A stretch of DNA of 64,000 nucleotides. Source: Enterococcus raffinosus. GTDB lineage: Bacteria; Bacillota; Bacilli; Lactobacillales; Enterococcaceae. Positions within the stretch are counted from its first letter, which is position 1, and each line of letters starts with the position of its first letter. The notes under the pieces were generated by a model, which saw only the letters and a list, made by a program, of their open reading frames with translations, did no database searches and was not told the origin of the DNA. Positions 49,371 through 57,202 of this stretch are shown piece by piece. The stretch covers positions 1 through 64,000 of the forward strand of contig NZ_JAHLOS010000008.1 in NCBI RefSeq assembly GCF_018917525.1. The letters run 5' to 3'. The translations under genes were made by a program, and so were the position numbers.

Positions 49371-50456
49371 ATGAAATTTAGAAAATATGTGATGCTGGCA
49401 GTTGCCATTTTAAGTAGTTTGATGCTGACGACACCGGGGATCGCATCGGAGTTCAACTTCGCGGTAACCCCTAAAACATCAGAAAACCAAATCGATAAGC
49501 AGAAGACGTATTTTGATTTATTATTGGCTCCTAATCAAGAGGATACTCTAACTGTGGATTTGCGAAATGATACAGATAAAGAAGTTGTGATCGAAGCACA
49601 GATAAATAGCGCAACAACAAATGGCAATGGTGTTGTTGAGTACAGTAAGAACGAGATCAAGCCTGATGAAACATTGAAATACAATATAAAAGATTATGTA
49701 GAAGCGCCCGAAGAGATCACACTAAAACCGCAATCAGCGGCTGAATATAAAGTAAAAATACATATGCCGAACGAAAAATTTGCTGGTGTCATTGCAGGCG
49801 GAATCACGTTTAAGGAAAAAACGACGGATCAAACCAACGTTTCTTCAGATAAAAACGATAAAGGCCTGGCAATCAAAAACGAATATTCTTATGTTGTGGC
49901 TTTATTGATGCGTCAAACAACTGAGAATGGTTCTCCTGATTTGAAGCTTCGAAGCGTGGTTCCCAATCAACGAAATGCTCGTAATGTCATTCAAGGGAAT
50001 CTACAAAATCCTAAGGCGGCCTATTTAAATCAATTAACGACTAAAACGACAATCACACAAAAAGGCAGCTCCGAAGCACTTTATACGGATGAACAATCCG
50101 ATATGCAGATGGCGCCGAATTCCAATTTCAATTTATCAGTACCGCTAAAAGGAGATCGCTTAAAGGCTGGTAAATATACCATGAAAATCGAAGCGTATGG
50201 TCAACAGGATCAAAATGGCAGCTATTCGTTTCAAAAAGAAGGCAGCCAGAAAGAAGAAAACTATCGCTACCATTGGACGTTGGAAAAGGATTTCGAGATC
50301 AAAGCAGATGTAGCTAAAAAATTAAATGATTCAGATGTCACGATCAGGAAAGATTATACATGGTTGTATATTCTGGTTGGAGTGATTCTGTTATTGTTGA
50401 TCGTCATATTCTTAGTATGGCGTAAGAAGAAAAATGACAAAAAAGATCCGGTTTAG
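49371..50456 (+). CDS. DUF916/DUF3324 WxL-interacting membrane protein
   Basis: 361 residues: signal peptide (about 1-26, cut after IASE), DUF916 (about 27-145, FNFAVTPKT and KFAGVIAGGITF), DUF3324 (about 165-310), one C-terminal membrane segment (about 330-350) and a KKKNDKKD tail inside. Proteins of this type (CscA-like) are found in practically every WxL locus and are known to interact with WxL proteins and peptidoglycan. It links the surface complex to the membrane. The sortase gene overlaps its end by 23 bases. Confidence 0.92.
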   Translation: MKFRKYVMLAVAILSSLMLTTPGIASEFNFAVTPKTSENQIDKQKTYFDLLLAPNQEDTLTVDLRNDTDKEVVIEAQINSATTNGNGVVEYSKNEIKPDETLKYNIKDYVEAPEEITLKPQSAAEYKVKIHMPNEKFAGVIAGGITFKEKTTDQTNVSSDKNDKGLAIKNEYSYVVALLMRQTTENGSPDLKLRSVVPNQRNARNVIQGNLQNPKAAYLNQLTTKTTITQKGSSEALYTDEQSDMQMAPNSNFNLSVPLKGDRLKAGKYTMKIEAYGQQDQNGSYSFQKEGSQKEENYRYHWTLEKDFEIKADVAKKLNDSDVTIRKDYTWLYILVGVILLLLIVIFLVWRKKKNDKKDPV

Positions 50457-51195
50457 CCTCATTCTGATCTATTGTACGGCAGTAACACTATTATTCCTGC
50501 CATTTATTAAGCAAACGCTGATCATTTATCGAACACAAAACGTTGTGATCAGCCAGGCGAAAAAGGTTAGGACTACTGAAGAAATCCCATTAGAGGCTGT
50601 TCAGCCGCCTGATTTATCAGCTGTTTTGGCCTTTAAAGAAAAACAAACGTTTCAATCAGCTGGACAGCTCGTTATCCCAAAGGTCGAGATCGGTCTGCCG
50701 CTCTTTTCGGGAGTGACGAACGAACAGCTTTTGGTCGGTGCGGGGACATTATTTCCAGAAAGAAAAGCGGAAAGGCAAAATGTTGTCGTGATCGGCCATC
50801 ATTTAGGACGAAATGATTTGTTATTTGGAAAGTTGCTGGAAATGACTGTTGGCGATACGATTTATTTGGAATACCAGAAACAGTTTTATCAATACAAAGT
50901 CAGTCAGACGAAAATGATTCATCAAACCGAACTTCAGGTTTTAGAAGACAATGGTAAAGCCGAGCTAACATTGATTACCTGTGATAAGCCGACTCATACT
51001 GAGCAGCGTTTTGTGGTAAAAGCTGAGCTGGTTCAGCAACCAACAAAAGTGATTAAACAAAAGCTGATTGAACATAAAAACCGGATACAGCATAAAAACA
51101 ATCGACAAAATCAAAGCTACTGTATAATTGTATGGATTCTTTTTCTAGTTAGTTTGGCGATTGGAACAAGAATGATCATTAAAATCAGCAGGTAG
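50434..51195 (+). CDS. Sortase with N- and C-terminal membrane segments
   Basis: 253-residue transpeptidase. Membrane segments at about 8-28 and 228-248 flank the sortase barrel. Catalytic His in VIGHHLG, Cys in LTLITCD and Arg in EQRFVV are all present. A C-terminal membrane segment is typical of class C, pilin-type sortases, though the lid motif is not obvious. The only visible substrate nearby is the small IPATG protein of the same locus, so this is probably a locus-dedicated anchoring enzyme. Translation is coupled to the DUF916 gene. Confidence 0.9.
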   Translation: MTKKIRFSLILIYCTAVTLLFLPFIKQTLIIYRTQNVVISQAKKVRTTEEIPLEAVQPPDLSAVLAFKEKQTFQSAGQLVIPKVEIGLPLFSGVTNEQLLVGAGTLFPERKAERQNVVVIGHHLGRNDLLFGKLLEMTVGDTIYLEYQKQFYQYKVSQTKMIHQTELQVLEDNGKAELTLITCDKPTHTEQRFVVKAELVQQPTKVIKQKLIEHKNRIQHKNNRQNQSYCIIVWILFLVSLAIGTRMIIKISR

Positions 51196-51216
51196 TCTCA
51201 TGGAAGGAGTGATAAG

Positions 51217-51810
51217 ATGAAAAAAATGATGGCAAAATCATTGGTGGTAGTCTTTGGAGCATCGATTTTTCTATATTCAGAGCATGCATTAGCCAATACT
51301 GTTATTTATGATCCGCTGAATCCGCACAATACGATCACTCCAATACCCAATGCTGACCCTGAGCCGAGTGAATACCTGATAGATGGCGAAATAACGATGG
51401 AATCTGCTGAGTCGACGCCATCGCAGGATCAAAAAGATAATACAAATGTGGAAAACACGCAAAATAATGAAGTTCAAAGCAGCACCGTTCAAGTCGAGAG
51501 TCAGTCAGTAGCCTTATTGCCGACAGACGAGCTGAAGCAGGAGGATAAAACAGAAGATTTCTCAATACCAGATTCTTATCTGCCAAAAATGAAAAATCAT
51601 CATAAAAATCAAGTCCTGATGTTAGACGATGATTTCTTTTCTTCTACGAAAAGTACAGCTTTGCCTCCTGATAGCGGCGGAGGCAAGGCTGGATCACTTA
51701 ATAACTTTGCGGATATCGCGCAAAGTGCCTACTTACTATCAGGTGTCGTCTTATACGGCGAAGCCAACGGAAAATTTACGGCAAGGATGAGTGATTATTT
51801 TGCTGGATAG
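51217..51810 (+). CDS. Secreted hypothetical protein of the WxL locus
   Basis: 197 residues with a clear signal peptide (about 1-26, cut after ALAN). The mature part opens TVIYDPLNPHNTITPIP and is mostly polar, Gln/Ser/Glu-rich and probably unstructured. A C-terminal part (ALPPDSGGGKAGSLNNF...) may be folded. There is no WxL, LPXTG or lipobox motif. It ends overlapping the Mga-like regulator gene by 20 bases, so the two are translated together. Function unknown; a ligand or assembly factor for the surface complex is possible. Confidence 0.78.
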   Translation: MKKMMAKSLVVVFGASIFLYSEHALANTVIYDPLNPHNTITPIPNADPEPSEYLIDGEITMESAESTPSQDQKDNTNVENTQNNEVQSSTVQVESQSVALLPTDELKQEDKTEDFSIPDSYLPKMKNHHKNQVLMLDDDFFSSTKSTALPPDSGGGKAGSLNNFADIAQSAYLLSGVVLYGEANGKFTARMSDYFAG

Positions 51811-53233
51811 TCTATTAGCAAAAGAAGAGTGGCGAAAGCATCAGCTTTTAAGGCGTTTAGAGCGAAGTTCTTATTTTGCGTTGTCAAAAAAAGAGATTAT
51901 GGATCATTTAGAGATCTCTAACTATGTACTTAAAAGCACGATAGAGCAATTAATTCAGGATCTTGAAAAATTTGGTTTAGCTCAGGAAATTCATCTCTTT
52001 TTAGAGGAACCCTTTGTTCAATTAGAAATTACCGGAACGGCTAGTTCGGAGACGCTTTTAGAAAAATATGTGGAAGAATCGATAGGCTTTAATATTTTAT
52101 TGGGAGCAGTTTTAGGAGATTACAAGTCATTGAATGAATTTTCCGAGAAATCACTAATCAGTTATCCGATTGCATACAATAATTATAAGCTATTGAATAA
52201 ATATCTCGCCCAATACGAGATGACAATCGATAAAAAGTTCCGTTTAAGCGGTGAAAGTGAAAAAAACATCCGTTTATTTTTGACCGAATTATTTTCACGC
52301 GTATATAAAGGCAGCTACCAAATTTTCAATCCAATAAAGGATAGCTATGTTCAAGCAAAGCAAGCGACGCTGCAAGATGATAAAATGACTGTTCATCAAA
52401 AAATCGGATTGCAACATTATCTCCATGTAACGAATTTGCGAATCAAACAGCAAAAATTTGTTGAGAAGGCACCCTGTGATGTTTTGTCTCAAGAAGATAT
52501 CAGACAGACCATGAAAGAATCATTTTTTAACCGAGTGCCAGCTGAGTCGCGCGAAACAGAAGCAATTGCCTTTTTGACATATTATTATTCCCGTTCAGAG
52601 GAACTGAGTAAAAATTTAAGGTTGAATGAAGATAAACAAATTATGATCTGGAGTAAAAACTTACTGACAGGCCTTATCCAATATTTTCCCAAGTTGATTG
52701 AGCGTCCAGAAAAGTATGAGTATTTTTTGACAAGCAGTCACATTCTGCATTTTCAATTAAAAGAAGCAAGTCAAGCCAGTGAAACGCTGCAGCCAGAAAT
52801 CAGTATCACTTACTTTCAGCAAAATTACCCGACAATATTAGAATTTTGCAGGATCTATGTGAAGCAGTTGGAAGTAACCGAGCCCGAATTGTATAAAAAG
52901 AAGAAACAAGTACTTTTTCAGTACCTTTTCCTGATTTTAGATTCATTTCCCAAAAATATTTTGGTTGAACCAATCAATGTGTATGTCGATTTTTCCTTTG
53001 GCAGTCTGTACAATCAGTTCATTACCGAGAATCTTAATTTCTTTCATCTAGTCGGTGCAAGAATCATTACAGAGATTGAAGCTGCGGATATCCTATTGAC
53101 TGACTCAAGAGATTTAGGAAATGCCTATCATATAGATTGTGTAGTGTGGCTATCTCCGCCTCGTCCATTAGACTGGGCGAACTTAGGGCAAAAAATCATA
53201 CAAAAAAGAACAGAAAAGTCGATTAAAACGTAG
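51791..53233 (+). CDS. Mga-family transcriptional regulator
   Basis: 480 residues in the Mga/AtxA/MafR style. An N-terminal helix-turn-helix (about 20-65, ALSKKEIMDHLEISNYVLKSTIEQLI) is followed by a long PRD-like middle (about 85-350) and a C-terminal EIIB-like part (about 385-475, INVYVDFSFG...ADILLTDS). Proteins of this type activate surface-protein genes in response to growth state or sugar flow. The start is probably the GTG at 51791, close behind AAGGA and overlapping the upstream gene by 20 bases; a TTG at 51800 is possible. It is the last gene of the WxL locus and the likely regulator of it. Confidence 0.88.
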   Translation: MIILLDSLLAKEEWRKHQLLRRLERSSYFALSKKEIMDHLEISNYVLKSTIEQLIQDLEKFGLAQEIHLFLEEPFVQLEITGTASSETLLEKYVEESIGFNILLGAVLGDYKSLNEFSEKSLISYPIAYNNYKLLNKYLAQYEMTIDKKFRLSGESEKNIRLFLTELFSRVYKGSYQIFNPIKDSYVQAKQATLQDDKMTVHQKIGLQHYLHVTNLRIKQQKFVEKAPCDVLSQEDIRQTMKESFFNRVPAESRETEAIAFLTYYYSRSEELSKNLRLNEDKQIMIWSKNLLTGLIQYFPKLIERPEKYEYFLTSSHILHFQLKEASQASETLQPEISITYFQQNYPTILEFCRIYVKQLEVTEPELYKKKKQVLFQYLFLILDSFPKNILVEPINVYVDFSFGSLYNQFITENLNFFHLVGARIITEIEAADILLTDSRDLGNAYHIDCVVWLSPPRPLDWANLGQKIIQKRTEKSIKT

Positions 53234-53257
53234 AGAGGATTTCTTTCTACGTTTTTT
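53225..53257 (+). terminator. Terminator of the WxL locus
   Basis: AAAACGTAGA pairs perfectly with TCTACGTTTT, ending in a T run; the stop codon lies in the first arm. Confidence 0.85.
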
Positions 53258-53260
53258 ACT

Positions 53261-53301
53261 AATTTATTTTTGTTGCATTTGCAACAAAAATAAATTATGA
53301 T
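53261..53301 (+). promoter_or_regulatory. MarR-type operator and promoter
   Basis: A perfect inverted repeat with 17-base arms (AATTTATTTTTGTTGCA at 53261-53277, its complement at 53280-53296) and a 2-base centre. Within it lies a -35-like TTGCAT (53273-53278); with 17-base spacing, TATGAT (53296-53301) is the -10. Binding by the MarR protein encoded downstream would cover the promoter. Confidence 0.75.
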
Positions 53302-53326
53302 ATTCCTAAGAGATAGGGGGTTAATG

Positions 53327-53797
53327 ATGATAGAAGTTCTCAGAGATATTGGAAAGATCGCCAGAGCTTTAGACTCGATCGCAAATATTGAGTTCAAGGA
53401 CTATCAACTTTCTAAAGGCCAGTATTTATATTTGATTCGAGTTTTTGAAAATCCCGGCATTATTCCAGATAAATTAGCCGAAATGATCAAGGTCGATCGA
53501 ACGACGGCTGCTCGAGCGATTAAAAAGCTAGAGGAAAAAGGTCTTATCAGAAAAGAAGCAGATGACGTAAATAAAAAAATTCGACGGTTATTTGTAACAA
53601 AAGAGGGTACAAAGCTAGTTCCGATTATTCAGTTAGAAAATCAATATTCCAATCAAATCGCTTTAAAAAACCTGTCAAAGAAAGAAATTGAGGCATTTTC
53701 CAAAACATTAAAAATCGTGGCAGCAACAATTGACGATGAGTGGACATCTGTAAAAAAAGGCAATAAAAGACCCTATCTGGAGCAAATAAACGAATGA
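53327..53797 (+). CDS. MarR-family transcriptional regulator
   Basis: 156-residue winged-helix regulator. QYLYLIRVFENPGIIPDKLAEMIKVDRTTAARAIKKLEEKGLI (about 34-75) is the MarR recognition region; the wing is NKKIRRLFVT. I chose the second ATG (53327), six bases after GGGGG; 53324 is equally possible. A large perfect palindrome covers its promoter, so it should repress itself and the following B3/B4 gene, whose AGGAG site starts at its stop codon. The ligand is unknown. Confidence 0.92.
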   Translation: MIEVLRDIGKIARALDSIANIEFKDYQLSKGQYLYLIRVFENPGIIPDKLAEMIKVDRTTAARAIKKLEEKGLIRKEADDVNKKIRRLFVTKEGTKLVPIIQLENQYSNQIALKNLSKKEIEAFSKTLKIVAATIDDEWTSVKKGNKRPYLEQINE

Positions 53798-53808
53798 GGA
53801 GCAAACAA

Positions 53809-54519
53809 ATGACAAACTTTATCGCAGATCCATCTTTTTGGGAAGTTTTCCCTGAAGCGCAAATCAATGTATTACTCGTAAAAGGAATCGGAGACAATCA
53901 CTCGAAAGAAAACGATTCCTACTTGACCAAATTATTAGCAGAAGGCAAAGAAGCCGCCAAACAATTTCTAACAGAGGAAACTTTTAGTCAAAACCCTGTC
54001 GTTGCCCAATGGCGCGGCGCCTTCAGCCAATTCAAAACAAAAAAGGGCGCCCGTTCGTCGATTGAGGCATTACTGAAAAGAGTCAGTCAGGATCGTGACT
54101 TTCATCCCATCAATCCGTTAGTCGATATCTATAATAGTATTTCATTAGAATTTGCCGTTCCCTGTGGTGGGGAGGACCTGCAAAAAATTGCAGGCGATAT
54201 TCATTTAGGTCAAGCAGCCGGCGGAGAAGCGTTTTTACCTTTAGGTGCTGAAGCTGATGCGCCCGCTTTACCAGGAGAGATCATTTATTATGACGAAGAA
54301 GGCGCGATTTGCCGCTGTTTGAATTGGCGAGAAGCTCAACGGACGATGCTGACAGAAGAAAGTCAAGACGTCATTTTCTTTATGGAATCGATCAATGCCG
54401 AGCAAGCAGCACGTGCCAATGAAGCAATGCTGGAATTGCAAAAGCGGATCGCTGATTATTTTGGCATTGAAGGCACGGATTTTATTGTGGATTCGGAGCA
54501 TCCGGAAGTGCAGGCTTAA
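53809..54519 (+). CDS. B3/B4 tRNA-binding-domain protein
   Basis: 236-residue soluble protein. It matches stand-alone proteins with the B3/B4 domain of the phenylalanyl-tRNA synthetase beta chain: AQWRGAFSQFKTKKGARSSIEALLKR, then NPLVDIYNSISLEFAVPCGGED and GEIIYYDEEGAICRCLNWRE. In the synthetase this domain edits mischarged tRNA; the stand-alone form may do likewise or bind aminoacyl compounds (not settled). The ATG at 53809 follows GAGGAG; an earlier in-frame start at 53794 is less likely. Co-transcribed with MarR. Confidence 0.88.
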   Translation: MTNFIADPSFWEVFPEAQINVLLVKGIGDNHSKENDSYLTKLLAEGKEAAKQFLTEETFSQNPVVAQWRGAFSQFKTKKGARSSIEALLKRVSQDRDFHPINPLVDIYNSISLEFAVPCGGEDLQKIAGDIHLGQAAGGEAFLPLGAEADAPALPGEIIYYDEEGAICRCLNWREAQRTMLTEESQDVIFFMESINAEQAARANEAMLELQKRIADYFGIEGTDFIVDSEHPEVQA

Positions 54520-54523
54520 CGAT

Positions 54524-54569
54524 TAAAAGCAAGGTTCTGGGAGAATGAATCCCAAACCTTGCTTTTGTT
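54524..54569. terminator. Bidirectional terminator
   Basis: AAAAGCAAGGTT pairs perfectly with AACCTTGCTTTT between convergent genes. Confidence 0.88.
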
Positions 54570-55402
54570 TATAAATACTTCGCAAGCCCTGCCGCGATCC
54601 CATCCTCATCACAAGACAGCGTCACATCATCGGCGATTTCCTTTAATTCTTCTACAGCATTGCCCATCGCAACACCGATTCCCGCGTATTCGATAATAGA
54701 GCGGTCGTTGTGTCCGTCACCGAATGCGATGATGTTCTCTGAATGGATGCCCATTTCAGGAAATACCGTATTCAACGCCTTCGCCTTATCAATTCCTTTG
54801 TCCGTAAACTCAAAATAGAACGGTGCAGAAAAGGCGGCGGTAACAGTTTCGTCAAAAGGCGCATGAAGTGCCGGTGCAACCTCCTGCAAATATGCTGGCT
54901 GCGCTGCGATCAAAATCTTATTGATCGGGAAGGTCGCGAAGGCTGCCAGATCATCAATCTCACAGAGCTTAAAATTCCCGCCGCGAGATTCATATTCAAT
55001 AATATTGAATGCGCCATCAGGCAAATTCAGCATGCCATTGTAAACGTCATTTACATAAAGATAATCTTCTTTGTCAATCATCGGTATCACATCAAATTTT
55101 TTCAAGTGCTTCAGGATTGCTTGACCCGTTTCAACACTCATGGCCTGATTGAAGAGCACCTCTTTTGTCAGACAATCCGTGACGCGTGCGCCGTTGTATG
55201 AAACGAGAAAACCTTCATATTTAGTCATTTCCAATTGCTCCGCCAGCTCCAGCATGCCTGTCGTTGGGCGGCCTGAAGCCAAAATGACTTTGATCCCTTT
55301 TTTCTGTGCAGCGATCAAGGCTTGCTTGGTTTTTTCCGAGATTATTTTTCCTGTGTTCAATAACGTACCATCAATATCCAGTACGATTGCTTTGATAGTC
55401 AT
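54569..55402 (-). CDS. Cof-type HAD-IIB phosphatase
   Basis: 277-residue cytoplasmic HAD hydrolase of the Cof/YidA type. Motif I DIDGTLLNT holds the nucleophile Asp, motif II is LASGRP, the Lys is in KGIDKAKAL, and motif IV is AFGDGHNDRSII. The IIB cap lies between about residues 85 and 190. These enzymes dephosphorylate sugar phosphates or FMN-type cofactors with broad range. Transcribed alone, downstream of the tRNA-like RNA gene and its terminator. Confidence 0.92.
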   Translation of the reverse strand: MTIKAIVLDIDGTLLNTGKIISEKTKQALIAAQKKGIKVILASGRPTTGMLELAEQLEMTKYEGFLVSYNGARVTDCLTKEVLFNQAMSVETGQAILKHLKKFDVIPMIDKEDYLYVNDVYNGMLNLPDGAFNIIEYESRGGNFKLCEIDDLAAFATFPINKILIAAQPAYLQEVAPALHAPFDETVTAAFSAPFYFEFTDKGIDKAKALNTVFPEMGIHSENIIAFGDGHNDRSIIEYAGIGVAMGNAVEELKEIADDVTLSCDEDGIAAGLAKYL

Positions 55403-55495
55403 TCCATCACATCCTAATCAAGTTGATACCTTAAGTCTACTATCGGTCAGATGCGGTGTAAATGGTTTCATTTGTAAACGACGGTGGAAAATCAA

Positions 55496-55533
55496 CGAAA
55501 AAATCCTGCTCTTGCTTGATAGAAGAGCAGGAT
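55496..55533 (-). terminator. Terminator of the tRNA-like RNA gene
   Basis: ATCCTGCTCTT pairs perfectly with AAGAGCAGGAT, followed on the minus strand by seven T. It lies 30 bases after the tRNA-like 3' end and follows no protein gene, so it supports a short stable RNA. Confidence 0.8.
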
Positions 55534-55563
55534 ATAGTATCAATCCGTCATTTAGTTTTTTTA

Positions 55564-55658
55564 CGTGGATGACAGGAATCGAACCTGCACCTCGTATTAA
55601 ATGAAACAAACCGTCGTTTTAAGTCCCACTTCTGAGTTTAAACACCAAGTTCATCCAC
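55564..55658 (-). ncRNA. tRNA-like RNA or pseudo-tRNA without a normal anticodon arm
   Basis: On the minus strand a 7-8 bp acceptor stem (GTGGATGA with TCATCCAC) encloses a perfect T-arm: GCAGG-TTCGATT-CCTGT. A CTT/AAG D-stem with GG in its loop is possible. In the middle, GACTTAAAA looks like a tRNA-Leu(UAA) anticodon loop with U33, but the stem halves beside it do not pair. The gene is about 95 bases, longer than normal Leu/Ser tRNAs, and encodes no CCA. AACCGTCGT just upstream (minus strand) can pair with ACGACGGTT inside. It may be a decayed tRNA-Leu or a tRNA-like regulatory RNA. The terminator behind it favours transcription. Confidence 0.5.
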
Positions 55659-55712
55659 AAGAAGAGTGTACGACGGTTAGCTTATAGAAAGCTTAAACGG
55701 ATAATAGAAAAC

Positions 55713-55763
55713 AAAAAAGAGCGAGAATCATTCATTATTTTTAGAATGTTCCTCGCTCTTTTC
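55713..55763 (-). terminator. Terminator of the DeoR-type regulator gene
   Basis: AAAAGAGCGAG (55715-55725) pairs perfectly with CTCGCTCTTTT (55752-55762). It ends the regulator transcript on the minus strand. Confidence 0.85.
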
Positions 55764-56531
55764 TTAATCTAAAAATGTCACAACTGAACTATAATGCTCT
55801 TTTACTTCGCTAAGAATTCCATCATCCGTAATCAACGCAGTTAATTGAGGAAGGGTGGCAAATGTCGCGATTGATTTTTTCTCAAATTTTGAACTATCAA
55901 TTAGGGCAATTGTTTGCGAAGCTAACTCTACCATTCGTTTTTTTAATTCTACTTCATATAGATTGAAATCTGAAAGTCCTTCTGTAGCAGAAATGGCGTA
56001 GGCGGAGGTAAACAAGGTATCGATGTTAACTTTTTTTAGAATTTCAATTCCTAAAACACCTTCCACCGCATTCGAACGCCCCTTAACGACGCCACCGATT
56101 AATACAACTGTCAAATTTAGATTTTCTTTTAAAAGGGAAGCTGTTCGAAGGCCATTTGTCAAAACGGTGATGCGCAAGTCTGATTGACTAATCAGCTTTG
56201 CCAACTCATAGCAAGTAGAACTGGCGTCTAAGACAATACATTCACCATTTTCAATCAGCGGAAACGCCTTTTTGGCGATCTCGGCTTTCTTTTCAATATT
56301 CTTTTGTTTTCGAATGTCATAATTTTTATCGATTTTCAAGGTTTCGTCTTCTTTCGAACGAGTAGCACCACCGTGTGTTCGGATCAACATATTGTTAGCG
56401 CTAAGATAATTCAGATCTGAGCGGATGGTTGCCTTTGAAACAGATAATAATTCGGTCAAGTCATTTACGGAAACAGAATCCCGTTCTTGCAACAAAGCAA
56501 GAATTTTTTCTCTTCGTTGATTTGTATACAT
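55764..56531 (-). CDS. DeoR-family regulator of the DHA/pentose-phosphate operon
   Basis: 255-residue regulator. The N-terminal helix-turn-helix (about 1-55) has RREKILALLQERDSVSVNDL and SVSKATIRSDLNYL. The sugar-phosphate-sensing domain (about 75-240) has CIVLDASSTCYELAKLI, TVLTNGLRTA and ALIDSSKFEKKS. The ATG at 56531 lies 8 bases after GGAGG; the longer frame begins with a TTG inside that site. It is divergent from the rpiB-to-transketolase operon, with repeated CGAAAATAAA boxes in the gap, and probably represses that operon until a sugar phosphate releases it. Confidence 0.93.
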   Translation of the reverse strand: MYTNQRREKILALLQERDSVSVNDLTELLSVSKATIRSDLNYLSANNMLIRTHGGATRSKEDETLKIDKNYDIRKQKNIEKKAEIAKKAFPLIENGECIVLDASSTCYELAKLISQSDLRITVLTNGLRTASLLKENLNLTVVLIGGVVKGRSNAVEGVLGIEILKKVNIDTLFTSAYAISATEGLSDFNLYEVELKKRMVELASQTIALIDSSKFEKKSIATFATLPQLTALITDDGILSEVKEHYSSVVTFLD

Positions 56532-56606
56532 AAGCTGGTCCTCCAAAAGTTCTAATTAACTATAGTATATAGTAGTAGTACAAAAAAAACAACAAAAAAC
56601 AGTGCT

Positions 56607-56699
56607 TTTATTTTCGTATTAATCGAATAAACACCCTTTATTTTCGCTTTTAGTAGATAAAACGAAAATAAACGAAAATAATGATTGACAAAACGAAAG
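56607..56699. promoter_or_regulatory. Repeated DeoR-type operator boxes
   Basis: The 10-mer CGAAAATAAA occurs inverted (TTTATTTTCG) at 56607-56616 and 56637-56646, and direct at 56663-56672 and (9 of 10) 56673-56682. A further ACGAAAG lies at 56693-56699 inside the promoter. Such repeated CGAAA boxes suit a DeoR-family tetramer or a pair of dimers. Confidence 0.65.
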
Positions 56700-56713
56700 T
56701 CAACGATTACTAT
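56685..56713 (+). promoter_or_regulatory. Promoter of the DHA/pentose-phosphate operon
   Basis: TTGACA (56685-56690), a 17-base spacer and TACTAT (56708-56713), 31 bases before the rpiB start. A CGAAAG half-box lies in the spacer. Confidence 0.75.
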
Positions 56714-56744
56714 GAGGGTATAAAGAGAAAAAGGAGAGAGAAAA

Positions 56745-57194
56745 ATGAAAATTGGAATTGGATCAGATCATAATGCGTTTGAAATGAAACGTGAATTGTT
56801 CGCATATATAGAGGCAAAGGGCTTTGAAGTAAAGGACTATGGTTGCTTTTCTCCAAATGAAGTCGATTATCCAGATATTGCCTTTAATGTTGCAAACGGA
56901 GTAGTGCATCAGGAAATTGATCGTGGAATTCTCTGCTGTGGAACGGGGATTGGCATGGCGATGGCAGCCAATAAAATCCCAGGTGTAAGAGCCGCACAAG
57001 TTCACGATACCTATTCAGCAGAACGAGCACAATTAAGTAATAACGCACAAATCATTACCATGGGCTCAAAGGTTATTGGGTTAGAGGTTGCTAAGAAAAT
57101 TGTTGATGAGTATCTGTCAGTCACATTTGAAGGCGGCAACTCTGGCAGAAAAATTGATCAAATCATGGAAAAAGAAGCCGAGTATTCAAAATAG
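56745..57194 (+). CDS. rpiB: RpiB/LacAB-type sugar-phosphate isomerase
   Basis: 149-residue isomerase of the ribose-5-phosphate isomerase B family. SDHNAFEMK near the N-terminus, catalytic Cys in [17 protein letters not shown], and [21 protein letters not shown]. It interconverts aldose and ketose phosphates, ribose/ribulose 5-phosphate being typical; tetrose-phosphate forms are known in this family. First gene of the operon with aldolase, TIM-like isomerase, DHA kinase and transketolase, where it would supply pentose phosphate for transketolase. Confidence 0.92.
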   Translation: MKIGIGSDHNAFEMKRELFAYIEAKGFEVKDYGCFSPNEVDYPDIAFNVANGVVHQEIDRGILCCGTGIGMAMAANKIPGVRAAQVHDTYSAERAQLSNNAQIITMGSKVIGLEVAKKIVDEYLSVTFEGGNSGRKIDQIMEKEAEYSK

Positions 57195-57202
57195 GAGGAA
57201 AA

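Noticed and set aside
55564-55658. Calling a normal tRNA-Leu(UAA), or a selenocysteine tRNA because of the 95-base length and 8-bp acceptor
   Set aside because: The anticodon stem halves do not pair, so no working anticodon arm forms. No UCA anticodon or selenocysteine gene was seen in the window.
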